This document shows, in pieces, positions 1 through 6,760 of a stretch of DNA of 31,593 nucleotides. The first letter of the stretch is position 1, and each line of letters begins with the position of its first letter. A program made the translations under genes and the position numbers. The notes under the pieces were generated by a model. It did no database searches, had not been told where the DNA came from, and saw only the letters and a program-made list of their open reading frames with translations. The stretch comes from DASRHK01 sp035650495 (GTDB lineage: Bacteria > Pseudomonadota > Gammaproteobacteria > Nevskiales > Nevskiaceae). Location: the NCBI GenBank assembly GCA_035650495.1, contig DASRHK010000099.1:1-31593 (forward strand). The letters are read 5' to 3'.

Positions 1-3
1 AAC

Positions 4-633
4 ATGCTGCAACAGGCGGGCGTCCCGAAGGACGCGTTGAAGGGCGGGCTCGACGAGAAACAGCTCAAGAAGGCGCTCGAAGACGCGCCGTCGCCTGCGC
101 CGCACTTGAAGACGAAGTGGCACCCGGACGCGGTCGGCATCATAGCGATCATTCTTGGTGCGTTGCTGTTTTTGTGGGCGCCGATGGCGATCGTTTTGTA
201 TTTGCGGACGTCGTCGACGCTGGCGATGGTGTGGGTGCCCGCGGGCGTGCAGACGATGTTGCGCGATCCGCTCGGGTACTTCGTGTTGTGCGCGTTCGTG
301 CTGCCGGCGTTGGTGTTGCGGTTCCTCGTCGACGCGTACACGACGACGTCCTTCATCGCGTCGCCGCCGTGGTTGTTCGTGAAGGGAGCCGTCGTGTTGC
401 TCGCGTGGGCGTTGTGCGGCTTGTACGTGCGCAGTCACGCGCGCGCCTTCGATTTGCCGGTGGACGACGACGATTGGACCCCGCACGGGCTCGGCGCGAC
501 GACGCCGAACGCGGCGAAGCTCGCGGCGGTCGCCCAGTACTGCAGCGGCGGCTTCTCGAAATACTTGAGCCCGTCCAGGCGCGGCGTGACCCAGTCGCCG
601 GTCGCGAGCATCTCGCGCGAGATCTCCGAATAA
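4..633 (+). CDS. Membrane protein of unknown function, 3' end probably replaced at a junction near 500
   Basis: I do not recognise this family. The reading frame is open at the left edge of the window, so the ATG at 4 may be internal. A short charged N-terminal stretch is followed by three hydrophobic segments at about residues 44-66, 92-109 and 124-143, so it looks like a small integral membrane protein. Leucine is often encoded by TTG here, whereas genes further along overwhelmingly use CTG and CTC, which hints at a different origin. From about base 504 onward the opposite strand encodes a recognisable ArnT-like sequence. The last 40 or so residues of this frame are therefore probably read-through of foreign sequence, and the true C-terminus is missing. 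The alternative is that the whole frame is native and merely overlaps the fragment. Confidence 0.5.
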   Translation: MLQQAGVPKDALKGGLDEKQLKKALEDAPSPAPHLKTKWHPDAVGIIAIILGALLFLWAPMAIVLYLRTSSTLAMVWVPAGVQTMLRDPLGYFVLCAFVLPALVLRFLVDAYTTTSFIASPPWLFVKGAVVLLAWALCGLYVRSHARAFDLPVDDDDWTPHGLGATTPNAAKLAAVAQYCSGGFSKYLSPSRRGVTQSPVASISREISE

Positions 634-746
634 CGCCCTTCGTCGGGATGCACCAGATCGCGGCATCCGAGCGGCGCGAACCAGATCAGCGCGGCGGCGA
701 TCCAGAGGAGCAATGCGAGCCGCGGTGTGGCAGGTGCTTCCGTCAA
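435..746 (-). pseudogene. N-terminal fragment of an ArnT/PMT-family (GT39/GT83-like) glycosyltransferase
   Basis: The minus strand starts with a TTG at 746 preceded by a GGGGGA ribosome site. It encodes a short hydrophobic segment, then an HPDEGRYSEISREM block and a GDWVTPRLDG-KYFEKPPLQYW block. These are hallmarks of the first periplasmic loop of ArnT-like polyprenyl-phosphate-sugar glycosyltransferases, where the acidic DE pair is catalytically important. Family members run to about 500-600 residues with a dozen membrane spans. Here the resemblance stops after about 80 residues, at base 504, and the frame ends at 435. The remainder of the gene is absent and is replaced by the oppositely oriented membrane-protein frame. 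This is either a real rearrangement or deletion breakpoint, or a chimeric assembly join. A functional product is not expected. Confidence 0.75.
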
Positions 747-867
747 TTTTCCCCCGCTTTTGTGATGAAGATCGCGGCGCGCGAATGATAGGCCGGTCGG
801 TTGCTCGCTGCATCGGCTAGACTTTGGCCCAACACCGGGAAGCACCGAATCGAGAAGGGGAGTCACG

Positions 868-1722
868 ATGAAGCTGGGAAGCCGCAGCGTCTTTGTCGCC
901 ACCGCATTGCTCGCCTTTGCCGCGGGCGCTTCGGCCGAGCCGGCCGCCAAGAAGGAAGCCAAGGCCGCGGAGGCCAAGCCGGCGCAGAAGACCGATCCCG
1001 CGACGATGACCGTCGACGACATCCGCGCCTGCATGCGCGACAACCTGGTCGATCGCGGCTCGCTGCGCGAGCTCAACGTCAAGGCCACCGATCGCGAAGG
1101 CCAGACGCACGAGATCAAGATGAAGCTGTTCTGGAAGCCCGGCAAGGACGGGCTCGCGCGCATGAACCTGCGTGTGCTCGAGCCCAAGGACCTGCACGGA
1201 TCGAGCTATCTGTTGCTCGAGAAGCCCAAGGGCGAAGAGGTGTTCTTCTTCCTGCCGGCGAACCACACCGTGCTCAAGGTGACCGGCAACGAGATGACGC
1301 GACCGCTGTGGGGCACCGACTTCTCCTACACCGAGATCAAGCAGGTGCAGGGCCTGCTGCTCGACGGACTCACCAAGCGCATCGCCGACGCCAACGTCGG
1401 CGACAAGCCGACGTTCGTGCTGGAGACTGCCACGCGCCAGGAAACGACCGGCTATAAGAAAGTGGTGTCCTACGTCGACCAGGCGAGCTGCACGCTGGTG
1501 AAGAGCGAGTTCTTCGCCAAGGGCTCCAAGCCGAAGAAAGTGCTCGAGGCCGATCTGTCGACGCTGATGAAGGTCGACACGTATTGGCTGGTGCTCGGCT
1601 ACAAGATGACGAACACCGCCGAAGGCTCGCACACCGATCTCACGCTCGGCGACCTGTTCCTGATGGAGAAGAACACCGAGAAGATGTTCGATCCGGAACA
1701 GTTCTATCAGGTCGCCGAATAG
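868..1722 (+). CDS. Outer membrane lipoprotein-sorting (LolA-fold) family periplasmic protein
   Basis: This 284-residue protein starts at an ATG with a good GGGGAG site. Its first 23 residues form a Sec signal peptide ending in ASA, and a Lys/Ala-rich linker follows. The body contains blocks such as LRVLEPKDLHGSSYLLLEKP and a conserved region about the protein 'changing' a lipid-like substrate, typical of the LolA-like 'outer membrane lipoprotein-sorting protein' family (PF17131). These proteins have an open beta-barrel half that shields a hydrophobic ligand in the periplasm. They are commonly encoded beside MMPL-type RND transporters, and that is the case here, with the transporter starting 15 bases downstream. 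By inference it accepts or carries a lipid or other hydrophobic cargo handled by that transporter. The cargo is unknown. Confidence 0.85.
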   Translation: MKLGSRSVFVATALLAFAAGASAEPAAKKEAKAAEAKPAQKTDPATMTVDDIRACMRDNLVDRGSLRELNVKATDREGQTHEIKMKLFWKPGKDGLARMNLRVLEPKDLHGSSYLLLEKPKGEEVFFFLPANHTVLKVTGNEMTRPLWGTDFSYTEIKQVQGLLLDGLTKRIADANVGDKPTFVLETATRQETTGYKKVVSYVDQASCTLVKSEFFAKGSKPKKVLEADLSTLMKVDTYWLVLGYKMTNTAEGSHTDLTLGDLFLMEKNTEKMFDPEQFYQVAE

Positions 1723-1737
1723 CGATCAGCCGCAGCT

Positions 1738-4512
1738 GTGAGTGAGATCGCCGCTGCGGTCACCGAGCACGCTCACGCGCACGCGCCCGACGGCGGGCCC
1801 GGACGCTTCTCCAGCTGGTTCGCGACCCATCCGGGCTGGACGCTGGCGATCACCCTGGCGCTGTCGCTGCTCGCGTTCTCGCGGCTGATCGATCCGTCGA
1901 CGTTCTCGCTGCGCGTCGCCATCGACCCCTCGATGGATCCGCTGGTCGCGCAGGACGATCCGGAGCGTCGCTACTACGATCAGATCCGCAAGCGCTTCGG
2001 CAACGACGAGGCTGTGCTCGTCGTCCTCGATACGCCCGACGTCTACGCGCCGGAATCGCTGAAGCAGCTGCACGCGCTGACCGAGAAGCTCTCCGATCTG
2101 CCCGGCGTGTCGGAGGTCGATTCGCTGATCAACACGTCGCTCGGCAGCTCTGCCGGCGAAGAGCTGCACTTCGAGAATCTGCAGACGGCGGATCTGTCGG
2201 AGCCCGGGCTCGGGGCGCGCCTGCGCACGGCAGTGCAGGGCAATCCGCTGATTCGCGGACAGCTCGTCTCGGCCGACGGCAAGTCCGCCGCGATCCTCGT
2301 GCATCCGGAAGCCGAGACCGATCGCGAGATGCTCGCCGAGCGCTTCGCCGAGACCGTGATCGCGACCGCCGACGCCGATCTCGCGCCCGGCATGAAAGTG
2401 TGGGTCACCGGCGGCCCGGTGATCCGCGCCGCGACGAGCCAGGCGGTGCTGAAGCAATTGCGCTGGGTGATTCCCGCGATCGTCGTGCTGCTCACGGCGC
2501 TGCTCGCGCTTGCGTTCCGCTCGGTGCGCGGCGTGCTGCTGCCGCTCGCGACGATCGTGCTCGCGCTCGGCTGGACCTTCGCGACGCTGTCGCTGATCGG
2601 CCGGCCGCTGAATCTCATCACCAGCCTCGTGCCACCGCTGCTCGTGACGATGGGACTCGCGTACTGCGCGCACATCCTCTCGGAGTTCGAGGCCCTGCCC
2701 GCAACGCTCACGCCGCGAGAGCGCATCGCGACGCTGATCCACGAAGTCACTGCGCCCGTGATGCTGACGGGCGTGACGACGATCGCCGGCCTGCTCGCGC
2801 TCGCGATCGGCGCATTGCCCGCGACCGTCGAGTTCGCGTGGCTGTCGGCACTCGGCGTCGGCTACACCGTGATCCTCGTGCTGACCTTCGTCCCCGCGTG
2901 CCTTCGCTTCACCGCGCCGCGTCAGAAGCCGCTGCCCGATCAGAAGCTGTTCGAGCAGGGGAGCCAGCGCATCGGCGCGTTCGATCTGCGCTATCGCAAG
3001 GCGATCCTGTGGGTCGCGTCGCTCGTGTTCCTCGGCGCGGTCGCGGCGGCTTCGCAGATCCGCATCGGCGATCAGTTCGTCGGCATCTTCCCCGAGCACG
3101 CGCGCGTGCGCGCCGACTACGAAGCGGTGAATCGCGCGCTCGGCGGCGTCAATCCACTGCCGATCGTCATCGAAGCACGCCAACCCGACACGTTCACCGA
3201 TCCCGCGGTGTTGCACGAGCTCGAGGAGCTCGAAGGGTGGCTGCGCGCGCAACCGGAAGTCGGCGCCGTGTCCAGCGTGGTCGATCACGTGAAGCTGCTC
3301 AATGCCAATCTCGCGCAATCCGGCGGCGCCGCACTCGAGATCCCGAAGTCGCGCGAGCTCATCAAGCAGCTCTACTTTTTCGGCGACGGTCCCGAATTGC
3401 AGAGCGTGATCGATCGCAAGCGCGCGTCGACGCAGATCAGCGTGCGGCTCACGGTCGACGACACCGCCGCGATCTCGCGCTTCCTCGATCGCCTGCGTCC
3501 ACGCCTCGCAGAATTGCCGACGGGTCTCACCGGCCACATCACCGGCAACGCGGCGCTGCTCGTGCAATCGGTGAACACGGCGACCAATGGACAGATCCAG
3601 AGCGTGGCCATCGCGCTGCTCCTCGTGTATCTGTGTCTCGCGATCCAGTTCACCTCGTGGGGCGTGGGCCTGCTCGCGTCGCTGCCGACGACGCTGCAGA
3701 CGGCGATCTATTTCGGCGCGCTCGGACTCTCCGGCATCACGCTCAACGCGACGACGAGCCTCGTCGAATGCCTCGTGCTCGGGCTCGCGGTCGACGACAC
3801 CATCCACTATCTCGCGCGCTTCAACACCGCGGCGAAGCGCAGCGGATCGGAGACGAATGCGGCCGTCGCGGCGCTCACCGGCGTGTTGCGTCCGGTCACT
3901 CTGACGAAGGCGATTCTCGCCGCCGGATTCCTGATGCTCGCGACCGGCGACCTGCACAATCAGGTGGTGTTCGGCTGGCTCGCCGGCTTGACGCTGTTCT
4001 CCGCGTGGCTCGTCGACATCTTCGTCACGCCGGCGTTCATGAGCCAGGTGCGCATCGTCACCTTGTGGGACACGCTGCGCCTCGATCTCGGCGCGAACGT
4101 GCAGTCGACCATCCCGATCTTCGCGGGACTGTCGACGCGGCAGGCGCGCATCTTCGCGCTGATGTCGAAGATCGAATCGCTGCCCGCGGGCACGCGCGTG
4201 ATGAGCGAAGGCGATCCGGCGGGCGACGTCTACGTCGTCATCGAAGGCGAGCTGTCGATCTGGATCGAGCGCGACGGCAAGCGCACTGAGCTTCGGCGGC
4301 TGTCGCGCGGCGGGCTGGTCGGCGAGCAGGGATACTTCGGGCAGAAGCGCACGGCGAACGTCGATGCGCTGACGCGCGTGCGGCTGCTGCGCTTCGACGA
4401 CGCCGATCAGGAACGCATCTGCCGGCGCTATCCGTGGGTCGCCGCGCGCGTGTTCCTCAACATGAACAAGATCCAGGCCGAGCGCCGGGCGGAGATGCAG
4501 AAGCTTCGATAG
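1738..4512 (+). CDS. MMPL/RND-family transporter with C-terminal cyclic nucleotide-binding domain
   Basis: This 924-residue protein starts at a GTG 15 bases after the LolA-like gene. One membrane span lies near residues 33-52. A periplasmic loop and five spans (about 240-385) follow, then a second half with a span near 422-442, another loop, and five spans (about 620-765). This is the duplicated RND layout of the MMPL (SSD-like) exporters, with the conserved GLAVDDTIHYL stretch in the second bundle. Residues about 790-910 form a cyclic nucleotide-binding (CAP/cNMP) domain: FAGLS entry, GDPAGDVYVVIEGEL, GGLVGEQGYFG and RTANVDALT. That is an unusual cytoplasmic add-on for an RND pump and suggests that activity or partner binding responds to a nucleotide. 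The usual phosphate-contacting Arg-Thr pair is present as K-R-T. Substrate is unknown; hydrophobic or lipid cargo is inferred from the LolA-like neighbour. Confidence 0.9.
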   Translation: MSEIAAAVTEHAHAHAPDGGPGRFSSWFATHPGWTLAITLALSLLAFSRLIDPSTFSLRVAIDPSMDPLVAQDDPERRYYDQIRKRFGNDEAVLVVLDTPDVYAPESLKQLHALTEKLSDLPGVSEVDSLINTSLGSSAGEELHFENLQTADLSEPGLGARLRTAVQGNPLIRGQLVSADGKSAAILVHPEAETDREMLAERFAETVIATADADLAPGMKVWVTGGPVIRAATSQAVLKQLRWVIPAIVVLLTALLALAFRSVRGVLLPLATIVLALGWTFATLSLIGRPLNLITSLVPPLLVTMGLAYCAHILSEFEALPATLTPRERIATLIHEVTAPVMLTGVTTIAGLLALAIGALPATVEFAWLSALGVGYTVILVLTFVPACLRFTAPRQKPLPDQKLFEQGSQRIGAFDLRYRKAILWVASLVFLGAVAAASQIRIGDQFVGIFPEHARVRADYEAVNRALGGVNPLPIVIEARQPDTFTDPAVLHELEELEGWLRAQPEVGAVSSVVDHVKLLNANLAQSGGAALEIPKSRELIKQLYFFGDGPELQSVIDRKRASTQISVRLTVDDTAAISRFLDRLRPRLAELPTGLTGHITGNAALLVQSVNTATNGQIQSVAIALLLVYLCLAIQFTSWGVGLLASLPTTLQTAIYFGALGLSGITLNATTSLVECLVLGLAVDDTIHYLARFNTAAKRSGSETNAAVAALTGVLRPVTLTKAILAAGFLMLATGDLHNQVVFGWLAGLTLFSAWLVDIFVTPAFMSQVRIVTLWDTLRLDLGANVQSTIPIFAGLSTRQARIFALMSKIESLPAGTRVMSEGDPAGDVYVVIEGELSIWIERDGKRTELRRLSRGGLVGEQGYFGQKRTANVDALTRVRLLRFDDADQERICRRYPWVAARVFLNMNKIQAERRAEMQKLR

Positions 4513-4522
4513 GGGGGAACTC

Positions 4523-5107
4523 ATGGGCTACACGATCAGCAGTGATCAGCTCGCATCGATCGCCGGACGCTCGACGCCGCTCATGCCGGCGCTCGCGCAG
4601 TGGATCAACCAGACCTGTCCCACCTACGAGATCGACCTGCCGCACGAGTTCGCCCATTTCCTCGCGCAGGCCTGCCACGAGACCGATCGCTTCCGCACGC
4701 TGCGCGAGTACGCGTCGGGCAAGGCCTATGAGGGTCGCGCCGATCTCGGCAACACGCAGCCCGGCGACGGCGTGCGCTTCAAGGGCCGCGGGATTTTCCA
4801 GACCACCGGGCGCGCGAACTATCTGCAGCTCGGCATCAAGCAGGGCCGGCGCGATTTGTTCGTCAATTCACCGGAGCTGCTCGAACAGCCTCAGTACGCG
4901 GTGTGGAGCGCGTGCGAATACTGGAAGGGTCGTCACCTGACCGATATCGCCAATCATCCGGACAGTGACGTGCTGAAGAAGAAATATCGCGGCAATGTCA
5001 TCGACGTCTCGCCGGTGGAATTCATCAGCCTGTCGATCAACGGCGGCTACAACGGGATCGACGAGCGCAAGAAGTTCTACGCCACCGCGCTGTCAGTGCT
5101 GATCTGA
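4523..5107 (+). CDS. GH19 chitinase / endolysin-like glycoside hydrolase
   Basis: The 194-residue product starts at an ATG with a strong GGGGGG ribosome site, 10 bases after the transporter gene. It carries the GH19 core: AQACHETDRFRTLREY with the first catalytic Glu, then GDGVRFKGRGIFQTTGRANY, and a C-terminal SINGGYNG motif. The size fits single-domain bacterial and phage GH19 lysozymes and chitinases, which cut beta-1,4 bonds in peptidoglycan or chitin. No signal peptide is visible, as in phage endolysins that rely on holins. There are no other phage genes here, however, and the gene lies in what looks like one operon with the LolA-like protein and the MMPL pump. Its role there is unclear: murein remodelling, or a domesticated endolysin. 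Confidence 0.88.
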   Translation: MGYTISSDQLASIAGRSTPLMPALAQWINQTCPTYEIDLPHEFAHFLAQACHETDRFRTLREYASGKAYEGRADLGNTQPGDGVRFKGRGIFQTTGRANYLQLGIKQGRRDLFVNSPELLEQPQYAVWSACEYWKGRHLTDIANHPDSDVLKKKYRGNVIDVSPVEFISLSINGGYNGIDERKKFYATALSVLI

Positions 5108-5133
5108 CCACGCGCGCTTCGCTCGGATGACGC

Positions 5134-5913
5134 TCAGACCGCCCCGACCGCCACGCCCGTCATCGAGATCGCGCCCATGACGACGCGATCGTTGAAGAAG
5201 GCCGGAGCTTCGTGCTCGCCCTGCGCGCCGAGCACATAGAGAAGTGGCAGGTAGTGCTCCGCGCTCGGGATCGCGAGCGCGATGTCGGGATCGAGCTTCT
5301 CGAAGTCGATCAGCGCGCGATGATCCCTCTGCTCGATCTTCTTCTTCACCGTCGTGCTGACGTTGCGCGCCCACGCCGGCGCGTCGACCTGCTGCGGATT
5401 CATCAGCCCGAGGTTGTGGATGATGTTGCCGGTCGCGAGGATCAGCACGCCGGAGTCGCGGAACGGCGCGAGCATGCGGCCGAGGTTGTAGTGGAACGTC
5501 GGCTTCTGCGTGAAGTCGAGCGACATCTGTACGACCGGCACGTCGGCCTGCGGATACATCTTCACCAGCACGCTCCAGGCGCCATGGTCGAGGCCGCGCT
5601 CGGGATCGAGCTTGACGCGGAACATCGCCAGCGTCGATTGCAGCTGCGCCGCGAATTGCGGATGGCCCGGCGCCGGATAGCGCAGATCGAACAGCGGTTT
5701 CGGGAAGCCCCGGAAGTCGTGGATGGTCGGCGGCTGCGCCGAGCTCGTGAGCGAAACGCCTTGCGTCTGCCAGTGCGCCGAAACACACAGGATCGCCTTG
5801 GGCCGCGGCATCTTCGCGGCGAGCTCCGCCCACGTGCGCGTGAAGGCGTTGTCTTCGATCGCGTTCATCGGCGAGCCGTGGCCGACGAACAGCGCGGGCA
5901 TCCGTGCGTTCAT
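5134..5913 (-). CDS. ygiD: YgiD-like 4,5-DOPA extradiol dioxygenase (class III, LigB family)
   Basis: This 259-residue protein has the YgiD/DODA layout. FVGHGSPMNA lies at the N-terminus (His12), followed by CVSAHWQT (His47), YPAPGHP near 80, GLDHGAWS (His110), TGNIIHNLG (His166) and SAEHYLPLLY (His220). His12, His47, His166 and His220 correspond to the expected metal and active-site histidines. Family members cleave the aromatic ring of L-DOPA or related catechols at the 4,5 position using a divalent metal. In bacteria the physiological substrate is usually unknown. The gene ends convergently with the GH19 gene and starts 59 bases from the divergent outer-membrane protein gene. A longer frame starting at 5923 in another phase is a shadow. 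The start chosen gives the standard N-terminus just ahead of the GHGSP motif. Confidence 0.9.
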   Translation of the reverse strand: MNARMPALFVGHGSPMNAIEDNAFTRTWAELAAKMPRPKAILCVSAHWQTQGVSLTSSAQPPTIHDFRGFPKPLFDLRYPAPGHPQFAAQLQSTLAMFRVKLDPERGLDHGAWSVLVKMYPQADVPVVQMSLDFTQKPTFHYNLGRMLAPFRDSGVLILATGNIIHNLGLMNPQQVDAPAWARNVSTTVKKKIEQRDHRALIDFEKLDPDIALAIPSAEHYLPLLYVLGAQGEHEAPAFFNDRVVMGAISMTGVAVGAV

Positions 5914-5972
5914 GTTTGTTCAATCATGCGCGCTATCATCGGGACGTCAACTTCGTCCGGTGGGGAAAATCC

Positions 5973-6758
5973 ATGAAGTCCGTGCTGCGCTCGAGCGCCA
6001 TCCTGCTCGCCGTCCATGTCCACGCGGTGAACGCGCAGGAGCCGCGCGACTATTACCTCTATCAGCGCGCCGCGCTGCCGGCATCGCTCCACGTCGATTT
6101 CGAGACCGCGACCGGCACGCGCGATGCCGGCGCCTTCGGCCGTCACGGTGTCGAAGGACTCGTGCGCAGCGGCTTCACTGCGTCGGAGCACTGGACCGTC
6201 GAGGCATCGTTTGGTGTCGCGCAGAACAGCGACACCGACGAGCGCGGACTCGGCTGGTCGCTCGAAGGCCGCTACGGCTTCAGCCCCGAGGGATCCGGCT
6301 GGGGACTCGGCATCGGCGCGGGCTATCGCCGCGACTACGAAGGCGTGAGCATCCCGTACCTGCGGCTCGTGGGCGAGCGCGCGCTGCAGCGCTGGAACTT
6401 CGCGATGAATGCAGTTGCGGAATTCCCGCAGTCGACGGCGACGCAGGAGCGCGACTCGGCCGACGTGCTGGTCAGCGTCGGCTCGAGCTATGCGCTGTCG
6501 TCGTCGGTCCGCGTCGGCGTCGAGCTCGCAGGCGAGGATCTCGAAGGCTTCTTCGAGGAAGACGAGGCCGAAGGCGGCGCGAAATTGATCCTCGGCCCGA
6601 CGCTCAACTGGCGCATGGGCGAGAGCAGGATCTTCCGCGCGCACGTCGGCTGGATCCACGCGGCGACTGCGAATGCGCCGAGCAATCCGGAATCGCCGGA
6701 CTATCGCGGCAACCGCAACGGCGTGCTGGCGCGCGTATCGCTCGGATTCGGGAGCTGA
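5973..6758 (+). CDS. Secreted/outer-membrane beta-barrel-like protein of unknown function
   Basis: The 261-residue protein starts at the ATG at 5973, behind a GGGGA site. The frame is open further upstream to 5904, but the signal peptide (MKSVLRSSAILLAVHVHAVNAQ, cleaved about residue 21) fixes this start. The mature part alternates polar and hydrophobic residues and contains many short amphipathic strands ending in aromatic or Leu positions. It has a high Gly content (GRYGF, GWGLGIGAGYRRD) and closes with a strand ending LGFGS. This is the look of an 8- to 12-strand outer-membrane barrel, of the type annotated as 'transporter' or 'outer membrane beta-barrel' domains. I cannot assign a family. 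The phosphoesterase lipoprotein gene starts two bases after its stop, so the two are almost certainly co-transcribed. Confidence 0.75.
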   Translation: MKSVLRSSAILLAVHVHAVNAQEPRDYYLYQRAALPASLHVDFETATGTRDAGAFGRHGVEGLVRSGFTASEHWTVEASFGVAQNSDTDERGLGWSLEGRYGFSPEGSGWGLGIGAGYRRDYEGVSIPYLRLVGERALQRWNFAMNAVAEFPQSTATQERDSADVLVSVGSSYALSSSVRVGVELAGEDLEGFFEEDEAEGGAKLILGPTLNWRMGESRIFRAHVGWIHAATANAPSNPESPDYRGNRNGVLARVSLGFGS

Positions 6759-6760
6759 TC

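Noticed and set aside
1726..4524. Long minus-strand frame of 932 codons opposite the MMPL gene
   Set aside because: It is rich in Arg, Asp, His and Glu with no recognisable domain, a standard antisense shadow of a GC-rich gene; the plus strand encodes a clear transporter.
4523..5107. Prophage remnant signalled by the GH19 endolysin
   Set aside because: No holin, tail, capsid, integrase or repressor genes lie nearby and the flanks are chromosomal genes in the same orientation and codon usage.
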